In this document: positions 1 to 9,591 of the stretch, piece after piece
Layout of the letters: each line of letters starts with the position of its first letter
Position numbering within the stretch: the first letter of the stretch is position 1
Translations under genes and position numbers: made by a program
The notes under the pieces: generated by a model
What the model saw: only the letters and a program-made list of their open reading frames with translations
Database searches by the model: none
What the model was told of the DNA's origin: nothing
NCBI GenBank assembly: GCA_017307505.1
Contig: JAFKEE010000042.1
Coordinates: forward strand, 1 to 64,000
DNA length: 64,000 bases
Reading direction: 5' to 3'
DNA from: Acidobacteriota bacterium
GTDB taxonomy: Bacteria; Acidobacteriota; Terriglobia; Bryobacterales; Bryobacteraceae

Positions 1-911
1 TCCTTGGTGGGGTGCTCTCCAGCAGAGCCCACCGCCGCTTCACCAGCCGGGATAAGCATGCCTGAGAATAGAAATGCTGGCAATGATTTGTCGGCGAACG
101 GCAACCTGTCCCAAAACTCCGTGTCTCACGAACGGGGGGCGGTCCACTGGCCTGTCACTCTCGATCTATCCGCATCTATTTCCAGGCAACACACTCCAGC
201 AGTCTACGCTGCGCCGCCACCTCCGATCACACTGCCTCCGCCGCCTCCAAGATCTGGTTCTCAGTACCTCGGCCACCCTCGCTGGGGCCGGTTCTCCATA
301 CACCTTCGCCCAAAGCACCGCCCGTTGCCCATGCATCTCTGCCCCAAACGCCCGGTTCCCAAATGGCTGGCCAGATCGGGCGCTGAATGCCGCCTGTTCG
401 CGCAACAGACGAAGGTACGTCAGCCCGTCACAGCGCGAAGAAAACACGGACTGGCCGTCGGCCCCACGTTGAGTATTATGATGCGCTACGTCTGGCGCAA
501 TGAATCGATAGGTATTTATTGAGGCACGCTGGCCGTACGAACAACTGACGCCAAATGAGTGATATTTCTCTGTCGGACTGGATTGATTAGGCGATCCTCG
601 CCGTCTTCTCTCGCACACCGGAAGAAGAGCATCAAGGCGAACGGCGGGATTGGGGCGGGACAATTCAGGGAACATTGGGCGCCCAACTCAGGTGCTCGCA
701 GTTTGCGCTTTGCATTCAAGCGGGCGTGGAAGAGCAGCACGATTCACCTGTCCAAACCTGCTAATACGTAGTCGCAAGACACGGCGTAAGCAGGCGAGGA
801 TGCTGTCGAGGAAGCAATCTTCCTGGCTGGCCCGCTCACCGCGATTGGCACACCGGGTCGTTGCAGTTACCCGGACAACATCGAGGCGCGATGGCGAAGC
901 CGAAGTGATCT
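1..911. other. no supported gene
   Basis: Several overlapping open frames of 60-170 codons occur on both strands. They are proline/arginine rich, carry no recognisable domain, and none has a convincing ribosome-binding site with protein-like composition. The sequence reads like decayed or non-coding DNA left of the two-component operon. The last 40 bases before 951 presumably hold the leader of the response regulator gene. Confidence 0.5.
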
Positions 912-950
912 GTGGCAGGATTTAGTGGACCGTCCCATTGCTCCATACCC

Positions 951-1625
951 ATGTGGATTCTCGTGGTGGAAGACGAAAAGTCCATGTCCGGCCTCTTGCG
1001 CCAGGGGCTGGAGGAAGCCAACCATTCCGTCACTGTGGCCCGGGATGGCCTGGAAGGACTCGCCGCTGTCGAAACTGCGAACTTTGATGCCATTGTCGTG
1101 GATGTAATGATGCCCCGCATGGATGGCATCGAGATGACCCGGCGGATCCGGTCCGCCAGTCAGTCAGTACCCATCCTGATGCTCACAGCTCGCGACGCGC
1201 CCGATGACATCATTCGAGGTCTGGATGCAGGCGCGGATGACTACCTCACCAAACCTTTTGCTTTACAAGTCCTGCTTGCGCGACTCCGCGCCGTCAGCCG
1301 TCGCGCCGAACGTCCGCCGGTTGCCCGGCTGCAGGCAGCGGATCTGCTCCTCGATCCGGCGTCCCAGCAAGTCTTCCGCGCAGGTGTCCAGATTCATCTC
1401 ACAGCGACAGAGTTCCGGCTCCTCGAACACCTGATGCGGCGCGCCGGCCGCGCCTCCTCCCGAGCCTCTATCATCGAAGCCGTTTGGGGCTTCGAGACGG
1501 ATGTCGAGTCCAACACCGTCGACGTCTTTATCAAACTCCTCCGGGAAAAAATTGACCAGGGCCGCTCCCGCAAGCTGATTCAGACCGTTCGCGGATATGG
1601 CTATATTCTCCGGGAGGAACCATGA
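951..1625 (+). CDS. OmpR-family response regulator
   Basis: A DNA-binding response regulator of about 224 residues. The receiver domain (about 1-115) begins WILVVEDE, giving the acidic pocket, with the phospho-acceptor at D51 in VVDVMMPRMDG. It is followed by a winged-helix Trans_reg_C domain ending in the usual RGYGY signature. The ATG at 951 is preferred because an earlier in-frame start (912) adds 13 residues that do not belong to the receiver fold. The stop overlaps the start of the downstream histidine kinase by 4 bases, so the two are co-translated and form a cognate pair. The pair resembles CusRS/heavy-metal type regulators, but the stimulus cannot be read from sequence. Confidence 0.93.
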   Translation: MWILVVEDEKSMSGLLRQGLEEANHSVTVARDGLEGLAAVETANFDAIVVDVMMPRMDGIEMTRRIRSASQSVPILMLTARDAPDDIIRGLDAGADDYLTKPFALQVLLARLRAVSRRAERPPVARLQAADLLLDPASQQVFRAGVQIHLTATEFRLLEHLMRRAGRASSRASIIEAVWGFETDVESNTVDVFIKLLREKIDQGRSRKLIQTVRGYGYILREEP

Positions 1626-3004
1626 ACCGCCGGTCCATCCGCTGGCGTCTCACCGCCTGGTATGCAGCCGTCCTCGCGGTCACGTTCGCTCTCACCGGCG
1701 CCGGAGTCTGGTGGGCTATCCGGGATAGCATTCATGAAACCGTCGACAAGGACCTGCGCACCCGAGCCAGTTCGATGCGAGCCTACCTGACACGGAACGC
1801 CGAACAACGACGCTTCGAATCGCTCGCCGACGAACTGGCCGAGCAGATCGAACTGGCGCCGTCCGCAATCGCCTACCGCGTCGCTGGCAATGACGGAAGC
1901 TGGGTCTACGTCTCGCCCGGGACGCAGGACTGGACTCAGCAGCCACCTGACGCCAGGAGCTTGCCGGACAAAGGCAGAATCATAACCATGGGCTCCGCAA
2001 AGCGCCCTTACCGGGTGCTCTCCGCGCCGCTGCCCGATGGGCTCGTTCAGATCGGTGTCCCGGTCGGTGAGTACTACGAGATGCTCGACCACGTTACGTG
2101 GACAGGGGTTCTAGCCAGTCCCGTCGTCCTGCTGCTAGCCTCCCTGGGTGGCTACTGGATGAGTCGGCGGGCGCTTGAGCCAGTTGACCGCATAACGACG
2201 GCCGCCGCCGAAATCGAGGAACAGAACCTGTCACGGCGCCTTCCGTTGACCGGAGCTGACGACGAACTCGATCATCTGTCGCAAACACTAAACTCCATGC
2301 TCGGCCGGCTGGAAGCTTCTTTCCGCCGGATGGCTCAGTTCACCGCGGACGCTTCTCACGAATTGCGAACACCGATCGCCATCATCCGGATGAACGCCGA
2401 AGTGGCATTGGCCCGGCAGCGCGATCCTGAGGAATACCGGGAAGTCCTGCTGCGGATCCTCGCAGAAACTGAGCGGACCACCCGGCTGATCGAGGACCTC
2501 ATGGCGCTCACCCGAGCCGATGCAGGGGCCGCCGAACTCCTCCTGGAACCCGTGGATCTCGCCGAGGTCATACGCGATCGCTGCGCGGAAATGCAGGTCC
2601 TTGCCTCGTCCACCGCGATCATTCTCTCCACTGAACTGCCCGCCTCATGCATGGTTCTCGGCGATGCCAACATGCTGGGACGTCTGTTTCTCATCCTCCT
2701 CGACAATGCCATTCGTTATACGCCAGCCTCGGGCCTCATCACCGTCAGCCTCCAATCCAACCCCGCGGCAAAAACCGCCGTTGCCGTGGTTCGCGACACA
2801 GGGATAGGGATCACCCCGGAGGACCTTCCCCACGTCTTTGAACGCTTCTACCGCGCGGCGAAGGACCGTTCCCGAGAAACCGGAGGCGCCGGCCTCGGCC
2901 TCGCCATTGCCCAGTGGATCGCCCGTCGCCACGGCGGCGACCTCGCAGTCGATAGTACCGTCGGTGTCGGTTCCGCCTTCTCTCTAACCTGCCCGCTCGC
3001 CTGA
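1622..3004 (+). CDS. HAMP-containing sensor histidine kinase
   Basis: A 460-residue inner-membrane histidine kinase, partner of the response regulator whose stop it overlaps. Two membrane segments (about residues 13-35 and 160-180) bracket a periplasmic sensor region of about 125 residues. HAMP follows, then HisKA with the phospho-acceptor H246 in the motif SHELRTP. The HATPase domain shows an N box (LDNAIRYTP), G1 (DTGIGI) and G2 (GAGLGLAIA). The architecture fits the heavy-metal sensor kinase class (CusS/IrlS-like). The genes just downstream (PepSY-like protein, TonB receptor) are possible targets, since PepSY proteins often accompany such pairs; this is inference. Confidence 0.93.
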   Translation: MNRRSIRWRLTAWYAAVLAVTFALTGAGVWWAIRDSIHETVDKDLRTRASSMRAYLTRNAEQRRFESLADELAEQIELAPSAIAYRVAGNDGSWVYVSPGTQDWTQQPPDARSLPDKGRIITMGSAKRPYRVLSAPLPDGLVQIGVPVGEYYEMLDHVTWTGVLASPVVLLLASLGGYWMSRRALEPVDRITTAAAEIEEQNLSRRLPLTGADDELDHLSQTLNSMLGRLEASFRRMAQFTADASHELRTPIAIIRMNAEVALARQRDPEEYREVLLRILAETERTTRLIEDLMALTRADAGAAELLLEPVDLAEVIRDRCAEMQVLASSTAIILSTELPASCMVLGDANMLGRLFLILLDNAIRYTPASGLITVSLQSNPAAKTAVAVVRDTGIGITPEDLPHVFERFYRAAKDRSRETGGAGLGLAIAQWIARRHGGDLAVDSTVGVGSAFSLTCPLA

Positions 3005-3064
3005 ATTTGCCCGTTTTCAGAACTTCTTCAGAATTGGCCTCCACACTGGGTTCTGGAGCCACTT

Positions 3065-3514
3065 ATGAAGCTAGCCAACTTCTCCGGAATCCTCTGCCTC
3101 ACCCTCGCCTGTGTCTTCGCCGCCGAAGGTGCCACAAAGCTGAAACTGAAGGATCTTCCGCCGGCAGTCAGGAAGAGCGTGGAGGCCGAAACGGCCAATG
3201 CCACCATCATTGGAATCGTCCGGGAGATCGAGGATGGCAAGACAATCTATGAAGTCGAAATGAAGACGAATGGCCGCACTCGCAGCGTCGATCTCGATCC
3301 CCAGGGCAATGTCCTGTCCACTGAGGAGGAGGTTGCCTTTGAATCATTACCCGCTGCTGCGCAGGCCGCCATCTTGAAACGCGCGGCAGGGGCCAAGGTG
3401 ACCAGGGTCGAAAAGGTTGTTGCCTCCGGCCGGGTCTCCTACGAAGCCACACTCGCAGGGAAAGGCCCCCAAACCGAATTCGTTGTCGGCGAAGATGGCT
3501 CCATTCTCAAATGA
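3065..3514 (+). CDS. secreted PepSY-like protein
   Basis: A 149-residue protein with an N-terminal signal peptide (cleavage near residue 22, after AEGA). It has two tandem PepSY-like halves: each begins with a short helix of the type LP..V...V followed by beta strands with the pattern T/ISYEVE/EATL (about residues 28-85 and 92-149). Such periplasmic domains are thought to inhibit or sense proteases or bind ligands. It lies 60 bp after the histidine kinase and its stop codon overlaps the start region of the TonB receptor, suggesting a four-gene operon. The exact role is unknown. Confidence 0.85.
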   Translation: MKLANFSGILCLTLACVFAAEGATKLKLKDLPPAVRKSVEAETANATIIGIVREIEDGKTIYEVEMKTNGRTRSVDLDPQGNVLSTEEEVAFESLPAAAQAAILKRAAGAKVTRVEKVVASGRVSYEATLAGKGPQTEFVVGEDGSILK

Positions 3515-6138
3515 TGAAACGGGCGACGGCACAAGATAGAACCTCGATTCCCTCCATGCAACCTCTCTCCACACTGGCCGTCCTTCTCCTGCTTGGGAGC
3601 CTCGCTGCGGCCCAGTCGCCCTCTGGCGGTTTTACGGCGGCCGGTAGCGTTGTCGACCCAACCGGAGCGGGAATTCCGAATGCCCAATTGAAACTGCAGC
3701 GGCAGGGCGCATCCTTCTCACGCACGACGCGCAGCGATGGTGCCGGGACCTTTCGTCTCTCCGGCCTGCCCTCCGGTGACTACACCCTCGACGTAACGGC
3801 CGGGGGCTTCTCACCCGCTGTCCTGAACCTGCGAATCGACGGCCACGACGCGTCCGCCATACGCTGTACCCTCCAACTGGCCGGAGTCCGACAGGAAGTG
3901 ACTGTCAGCGACGATTCTTCCCAAGTGACCACCCAGGCGGCCGGTAACCTCGATGCCGTCACCCTCGACCGCGCGTTGCTGGACGACCTGCCGGTGTTCG
4001 ATCAGAATTACGTCGCCGCGATGACTCAGTTCCTCGATCCAGGCTCCGTCGGGACAAACGGCGTCACCCTCGTCGTCAACGGGATGGAACAGCGCAACAT
4101 CGGAGTGTCTGCCTCAGCCATCCAGCAGGTCAAGATCAATCAGAACCCCTACTCCGCTGAATTCTCACGCCCCGGGCGGGGACGCATCGAAGTTCTCACC
4201 AAACCCGGCGGGCAGTCCTACCACGGTACCTTCAACTTCCTCTACCGCGACGCACATCTCAATGCCCGCGACCCGTTCTCTCTCGTCCGCGCGCCAGAGC
4301 AGAGGCGCATCTATGAGGGAAGCCTGTTCGGCCCTCTCGGCCGTAGTGGGAAGAACTCATTCTTCCTCTCCGCCAATCGACAGGAACAGGACCTCCAGTC
4401 CGTCGTCTATGCGTCGACACCTGCCGGTCTCTTCCAGGCCAACATCCCCAACCCGCAGCGCGATACGGAAGTTTCTGCAGGCGTGACTCATCAATTCAGC
4501 GATGGTCACATCGCCTCGTTCCGCGTCAGTTATCACAACACCACCGATCGCAATCGCGGTGTGGGCGGATTCGTCCTGCCGGAGGCCGGAGTCAACTATC
4601 AGGATCGAGAGGACGAACTCTACTACAACGACAGCCTGGTGATCTCTTCTCACCTCTTGAACCAGTTTCGGATTGTCTTTGGGCGGCAGCACACACCAAC
4701 AAGCAGCGTCACCCAGGCCCCTGGTTTGAATGTCGCTGGATCGTTCGTGGGCGGCGGTGCTCAGGCGGATCGCCTGCAGACTGAGAACCATGTCAATGTC
4801 AACGAAATCCTCACCTGGACCGCGGCCAAACACGAACTGCGCGTGGGCATCAATATCCCCGACATCAGCCGCCGTGGCCTGAACGACTATACGAATCTCG
4901 CAGGAACTTACTCCTTTTCCACCCTCGCTGACTTCCAGCAGAATCGGCCCTACTCCCTCATTCGTCAGGCAGGTGACGGTCATGTCGTCTTCGTCGAGGG
5001 CGTTGCGGGCGGCTTCATCCAGGACGAGTACCACCTTCGTCCCAACGTCACGATCTCCGCCGGTCTGCGCTACGACTGGCAGAACTTCCTGCACGACCGC
5101 AACAACTTCTCCCCGCGCGTGGCACTGGCTTTCGCGCCCACCAAAGACCGCAAGACAGTACTCCGCGTCGGCGGCGGGCTCTTCTACGACCGGACCGGTC
5201 CCGGCCCGCTCTTTGACCTCAAACGCTACAACGGACTCCGGATGAGGCAGGCTGTCATCACCAATCCAACCTTCCCCTTCACCCTCCCCGGTGACGGCCT
5301 CGCCGCCTTTCCAACGTCCATCGTTCGGTTCGACCCATCCGTTCAGTTGCCCTATACGGCCCAGTTCAGTGCTGTCCTGGAAAGGCAGGTTCGCAAAGGA
5401 GCGACGCTCTCCATCAGCTATTGGGCTACGCGCGGCGTTGGTCTGTTCCGATCTCGGGATGTCAACGCGCCGCCGCCCCCGCTCTACGATTCCCGGCCCA
5501 ACCCCTCCTTCGGGCTATGGAGGCAGATCGAATCCTCGGGCCACTTGCAGGGCGATGCCTTGGAAGTCGCCTTTCGAGGCAGGATAACCAAGTACTTCAG
5601 CGGCATGGCTCAGTACACCCTGGGTAGAACATACAACGATGTGCCGGGCAATTACTCCGCCAGCACTCGAGGGTCAGGCATCAATGCATATCCCGCTAAC
5701 AACTACGACCTTTCCGGAGAATGGGGCCGGGCAGACTATGACCAGCGTCACCGGTTTAACCTGCTTGGTAGCACACACGCCGCGCGATACCTCGACCTCG
5801 GCATCGGCCTCGCCCTGGATTCCGGCTCGCCTTACACCATGACAACGGGCCGTGATGACTATCACACCGGCTTCGCGAACGCCCGGCCTCCCGGCGTGAC
5901 CAGGAATACCTTGCAAGGCCCCCGCTATCTCCAACTCGATCTGCGCTGGTTCCACGACTTCGTGCTGACCACCCGGAAAGACAGCCCCGCCATCCGCATC
6001 TCTGTCGATGCCTTCAACGTGACGAACCGCGTCAATTACGCTTCCTATGTCGGCAATCTCAGCTCGCCCTTCTTCGGGCAGGCTGTCTCATCCCGGCCGC
6101 CGCGCCGATTGCAGGTCTCGGCAAGATTTTCGTTCTGA
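3511..6138 (+). CDS. TonB-dependent receptor, Oar-like
   Basis: An 875-residue outer-membrane protein. A signal sequence precedes a carboxypeptidase-regulatory-like domain (about 30-115), then a plug region (about 120-240) and a long beta-barrel ending in a terminal phenylalanine (RFSF), typical of BamA substrates. It is shorter than usual Oar-like acidobacterial receptors (about 1000-1200 residues). Starts at 3511/3514 overlap the upstream stop and keep basic residues in front of the hydrophobic core; an ATG at 3556 would give a signal peptide without positive charge. Substrate is unknown. Membership of the operon with the two-component system suggests regulated uptake or surface function. 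Confidence 0.9.
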   Translation: MMKRATAQDRTSIPSMQPLSTLAVLLLLGSLAAAQSPSGGFTAAGSVVDPTGAGIPNAQLKLQRQGASFSRTTRSDGAGTFRLSGLPSGDYTLDVTAGGFSPAVLNLRIDGHDASAIRCTLQLAGVRQEVTVSDDSSQVTTQAAGNLDAVTLDRALLDDLPVFDQNYVAAMTQFLDPGSVGTNGVTLVVNGMEQRNIGVSASAIQQVKINQNPYSAEFSRPGRGRIEVLTKPGGQSYHGTFNFLYRDAHLNARDPFSLVRAPEQRRIYEGSLFGPLGRSGKNSFFLSANRQEQDLQSVVYASTPAGLFQANIPNPQRDTEVSAGVTHQFSDGHIASFRVSYHNTTDRNRGVGGFVLPEAGVNYQDREDELYYNDSLVISSHLLNQFRIVFGRQHTPTSSVTQAPGLNVAGSFVGGGAQADRLQTENHVNVNEILTWTAAKHELRVGINIPDISRRGLNDYTNLAGTYSFSTLADFQQNRPYSLIRQAGDGHVVFVEGVAGGFIQDEYHLRPNVTISAGLRYDWQNFLHDRNNFSPRVALAFAPTKDRKTVLRVGGGLFYDRTGPGPLFDLKRYNGLRMRQAVITNPTFPFTLPGDGLAAFPTSIVRFDPSVQLPYTAQFSAVLERQVRKGATLSISYWATRGVGLFRSRDVNAPPPPLYDSRPNPSFGLWRQIESSGHLQGDALEVAFRGRITKYFSGMAQYTLGRTYNDVPGNYSASTRGSGINAYPANNYDLSGEWGRADYDQRHRFNLLGSTHAARYLDLGIGLALDSGSPYTMTTGRDDYHTGFANARPPGVTRNTLQGPRYLQLDLRWFHDFVLTTRKDSPAIRISVDAFNVTNRVNYASYVGNLSSPFFGQAVSSRPPRRLQVSARFSF

Positions 6139-6177
6139 TAGGGCGTCTTCCGGAATCAATGGCTATGCATCGGCATT

Positions 6178-6230
6178 GGGAAGCATGTTGGCCCGCCAGC
6201 TCCACTCCACGGCGAGCCGACATGCTTCCC
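6178..6230. terminator. 15-bp hairpin after TonB receptor gene
   Basis: Arms at 6178-6192 and 6216-6230 pair over 15 positions with a single G-T wobble and a 23-base loop. No T-run follows, so it is not a canonical intrinsic terminator. Placed between the plus-strand receptor and the convergent minus-strand ADOP gene, it may act as a transcript-end structure for either. Confidence 0.4.
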
Positions 6231-6334
6231 GTGTCGACGGAGTGACAATCCTACTCGTCCAACCTCTGCTGGTGCGATCGGCCAAGGCACCCACGCCTTA
6301 CCGTCTGGTCCGTCCATCTAAGTCCGACCCCCAC

Positions 6335-9049
6335 TCACTCCCCCCGCAGCGTATCCACCGGATCCAACCCCGCCGCCTTCCGCGCCGGCACATAGCTCGC
6401 GATGAACGCAATCACGCCCAGCAGTCCGCTCGCCGCACCCAGCGAAACGAAGTCCTGCGCCGGCAGGTGATACAGCATTGATGCCGCCGCCCGGCTGGCC
6501 CACAACGACAGCACCAGCCCGATGGGCAGCCCGATCCCCAGCAGCAGGAACGCTTCCCGCAGCACCAGCCGGATCACATTCATTCGGTCCGCGCCCAGCG
6601 CAATCCGCACCCCAATCTCATTCCGCCGCCGCGCCACCATATAGGCGATTACGCCGTACAGGCCAAGCGTCGCCAGCAGTGCCGCCAGGAATCCGAACGC
6701 GCCCGAAAGCACCGCCAATAGCTTCTCGCGCAGCAGCGACTCCTCCAGTTCGGTCGACAACGGCTTCCACTCAACCCCCATGGATGGATCGAGCGAGAGC
6801 ACCGTCTCCTTCACCGCGCCCACACACCGGCCTACGGGACCCGAAACGCGCAGCACGAACCATGCCCTGTTGCCGGGCTCGCCCCTCTGCCCCAAGGGGA
6901 AGAACGCGACCGGCTGGACCTCTTCCTTCACGGACGCGTACTTGGCGTTGCCCACCAGTCCCACGATCTCGAACACCGGTTCTGCCTGGCCTGCATCGGC
7001 AGCCAGGTGGAATGTGCGCCCAATCGGCTGGGCCGCCCCGTAAAGCTGTTTGGCGAACGCCTGGTTGACGATGGCCACCTTGGGCGCGGTTCGGTTGTCG
7101 TGCTCGTCGAAGTCGCGGCCCGCGATAAGACGCGTGCGCATCGTTCCGAAATAGCCGGGACTCACTTCGGCCAGGAAGGCCGGTCGTCCGCCGCTCGCCG
7201 GCGTCGCGCCCTGAATGCCCACCAGATTGTCCCACCCGCCACGGCCACTCAGCGGGACCGTGCTGGTTTGCGCCGCCGACTGCACACCCGGCACAGCCGC
7301 AAGCCGGCTGCGGAGCTCGCGGATCACTGCCTCACGCCGCTCCACCGGATAGTGGCCGCGCGTGTAGTCGACGGACACCGACAGCAGACCCTCCGTCTGG
7401 AAGCCCGTATCCACGGTCATCAGGTTGTGCAGGCTGCGCACGAACAGCAGTGCGCCCACCAGCAGCACCAGCGACAGCGCCACCTGCCCGGCGAGCAGGG
7501 CCCTCCGCAGGGCAGACTGCTCACGGCCCGCCGTCGAACCACGCGCACCCCCGCGCATCGCCGAGGCCGGAGCAAGCCGCGTGCCGCGCCATGCAGGTAG
7601 CAGCCCGAACAGCACGCACGTCAGCAACGACAGCGCCGCCGTGAAGGCCAGCACCCGCCCATCCATCGAGATGTCCACGAACACCGGATTTCGAGCCGTG
7701 CTGAGGAACGCGATCAGCGCACGGCTCAGGCCCAACGCCAGCCCCGCGCCCAGCACCGCTCCGGTGACGGCCAGCAGCAGGCTCTCGGCGAGCAGTTGCC
7801 GGATTAGCCGCCAGCGCGACGCGCCAATGGCAAGCCGTATGGCGATCTCCGGCGCGCGCACGGTGGAGCGTGCCAGCAACAGATTCGCCAGATTGGCACA
7901 CGCGATCAGCAGCACCATCCCCGTGGCCGCCATCAACAGCAACAACGGGCTCTCATACTGCGCTCGAAGCGGGGACGTGCCGGTCCCGGCCGCCACCGCC
8001 GTGAGTTGATTCGCCAGATACCGTTTGGCCAGCTCCGGCTGATAGGTCGGCGGCAGCGTGGCCCGCATCACCGCCGGTGAAATCGCACGCAGGTGCGCAT
8101 CGGCGCTCTGCAGGGTCCAGCCCGGCTTCAGCCGTCCCATCGCCGACAGCCACCATGTCGCGGGCTGCGGCGCACGGCCCCGCCCGTCCTCCGACATCAT
8201 CCGGTCTGCGCAAAGCGGGATCGCCACGTCATATCGGCTGCCTACCTCCACACCGAAGAACGCGGGCGGCGTCACCCCGACGACCGGGATGGCATGGCCA
8301 TCCAGACTCACGGTCCGCGCCAGCACACCGGGATCGCCGCCGAATTCCCGTTGCCAGAATGCATAGCTGACCACCGCGCTCGGGGTGCAGGCGGCCCTAT
8401 CGTCCGCGGCCGTGAAGGTGCGGCCCAGCATGGCGTCCACACCCAGCTCCTGGAAGAAGCCGCCGCTCACATACAACCCTTCCGCGAACCGCGGTTCGCC
8501 GCCGGCCGTCAGATTGAAACGCGCGATGCTCCATGCCAATAGCCCGGAGAAGGACTGCTGGCGGCGGAGGATTTCCTCCCACTCGGGATGCGTCATCACC
8601 GCGTCACGAGTGGGCCACCAACCGGAGCGTGCCGCCCCCTCCCGGAAGTCGATCGTCACCAGTTGTCCGGGCTCCCGCACCGGCAACGCCTTCAGCCGGA
8701 TCGCGTCGATCAGTTGGAAAATCGCGGTGTTGGCGCCGATGCCCAACGCAAGCGAGAGAATCGCGACGGTGGCAAAGCCCGGGTTCCGCCTTAGTTGACG
8801 CAGCCCGTACAGCAGATCCGCGCGCGTCTCATCCAGCCATCCGGCGATATCCATAGCCCGCGTCCTTTCCTTCTGCAGCGTGTAGTTGCCCAGCCGCCGC
8901 CGCGCCTCGCGGAGCGCTTCCCGCTCCGTCATCCCGCCTTCCGTCAGGCGGTCAACCGTCTCGGCCAGGTGATACTGCAGCTCTCGCTCCAACTCGTCAT
9001 CGAGCGCCTCGGGTCGAAATACATTACGCCACCGCCGGTACCAGGACAT
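6335..9049 (-). CDS. ADOP-family ABC permease (MacB/FtsX type)
   Basis: A 904-residue membrane protein of the acidobacterial duplicated orphan permease type. An N-terminal cytosolic helical region (about 1-70, MTEREALREARRRLGN) precedes two copies of the MacB periplasmic-core plus FtsX permease unit. The first helix lies around residues 95-115, three further helices around 365-490, then a second periplasmic core and the last three helices in the C-terminal 150 residues. No ATPase domain is present, as in the family. It is 15 bp downstream of a PadR gene and clearly co-transcribed. Such permeases are presumed to need an ATPase encoded elsewhere; substrates are unknown. Confidence 0.92.
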   Translation of the reverse strand: MSWYRRWRNVFRPEALDDELERELQYHLAETVDRLTEGGMTEREALREARRRLGNYTLQKERTRAMDIAGWLDETRADLLYGLRQLRRNPGFATVAILSLALGIGANTAIFQLIDAIRLKALPVREPGQLVTIDFREGAARSGWWPTRDAVMTHPEWEEILRRQQSFSGLLAWSIARFNLTAGGEPRFAEGLYVSGGFFQELGVDAMLGRTFTAADDRAACTPSAVVSYAFWQREFGGDPGVLARTVSLDGHAIPVVGVTPPAFFGVEVGSRYDVAIPLCADRMMSEDGRGRAPQPATWWLSAMGRLKPGWTLQSADAHLRAISPAVMRATLPPTYQPELAKRYLANQLTAVAAGTGTSPLRAQYESPLLLLMAATGMVLLIACANLANLLLARSTVRAPEIAIRLAIGASRWRLIRQLLAESLLLAVTGAVLGAGLALGLSRALIAFLSTARNPVFVDISMDGRVLAFTAALSLLTCVLFGLLPAWRGTRLAPASAMRGGARGSTAGREQSALRRALLAGQVALSLVLLVGALLFVRSLHNLMTVDTGFQTEGLLSVSVDYTRGHYPVERREAVIRELRSRLAAVPGVQSAAQTSTVPLSGRGGWDNLVGIQGATPASGGRPAFLAEVSPGYFGTMRTRLIAGRDFDEHDNRTAPKVAIVNQAFAKQLYGAAQPIGRTFHLAADAGQAEPVFEIVGLVGNAKYASVKEEVQPVAFFPLGQRGEPGNRAWFVLRVSGPVGRCVGAVKETVLSLDPSMGVEWKPLSTELEESLLREKLLAVLSGAFGFLAALLATLGLYGVIAYMVARRRNEIGVRIALGADRMNVIRLVLREAFLLLGIGLPIGLVLSLWASRAAASMLYHLPAQDFVSLGAASGLLGVIAFIASYVPARKAAGLDPVDTLRGE

Positions 9050-9064
9050 GCCAGATCTCCTGCC

Positions 9065-9400
9065 TCACGAATAGCGCAGCACGCGCGTCACGCCGCGTGT
9101 CAGCCGGTCCCACGTGGCCTCTTCCTCGGCCAACTGCTGCTGTCCGCGCACTGTAATCGAATAGAACTTCGCGCTGCGGCCTTTGTTGGTGACCCGCCAC
9201 TCCGCGGCAATCCACCCGTCCTGCTCCATACGATGCAGCGCCGGATACAGCGAACCCTCCTCCACTTGCAGCAACTCATCGGAGACCGTGTGGATGTGCT
9301 CGCACAAGCCGTAGCCATGCAGCGCCCCCCGAGAAGCGAGTGTCCGCAGCACGAGCAGCGTGAGCGTGCCCTGGAGTTTATCGTTCCGGCTCTTAGGCAT
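9065..9400 (-). CDS. PadR-family transcriptional regulator
   Basis: A 111-residue winged-helix repressor. It starts with the typical KLQGTLTLLVLRTL helix, carries the wing signature VEEGSLYPALHRMEQDGWI, and ends in a short C-terminal dimerisation helix. In Acidobacteriota this type regularly precedes ADOP permease genes and is believed to control them. Here it is the first gene of a two-gene minus-strand operon. An imperfect palindrome overlaps its start codon, consistent with autoregulation. No Shine-Dalgarno sequence is evident upstream of the ATG. Confidence 0.93.
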   Translation of the reverse strand: MPKSRNDKLQGTLTLLVLRTLASRGALHGYGLCEHIHTVSDELLQVEEGSLYPALHRMEQDGWIAAEWRVTNKGRSAKFYSITVRGQQQLAEEEATWDRLTRGVTRVLRYS

Positions 9401-9414
9401 AACTAGCTAGGTAT
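9399..9414. promoter_or_regulatory. candidate PadR operator
   Basis: The 16-base stretch ATAACTAGCTAGGTAT is an inverted repeat with one mismatched pair, centred on the self-complementary CTAGCTAG. It overlaps the padR start codon. Binding by the PadR product is inference. Confidence 0.4.
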
Positions 9415-9591
9415 GATTCTGGAGGTTCAAACGGCCCATGTCAACGGACAAAAGCAGGACGGGCTAGTGTTTACAGAGGTAGCGCAAATCGGAGTCCGCC
9501 ACGGCCACCCATTTCGCATTGTTCCGCGCGCCCGAGCCGAAGTCGCACCCGCGCTGACACATCGAACCCAGAACGGGGATCTCCCGCCGCC
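9415..9591. other. intergenic, no gene seen
   Basis: The stretch holds the promoter side of padR and the DNA in front of the intron-ORF remnant. I see no protein-like frame, and no recognisable upstream part of the reverse transcriptase. Confidence 0.4.

Noticed and set aside
4-675. Several 70-170 codon frames at the window start, one with a proline run PPPPITLPPPPP
   Set aside because: No family pattern, poor composition, frames on both strands compete; not supported as genes.
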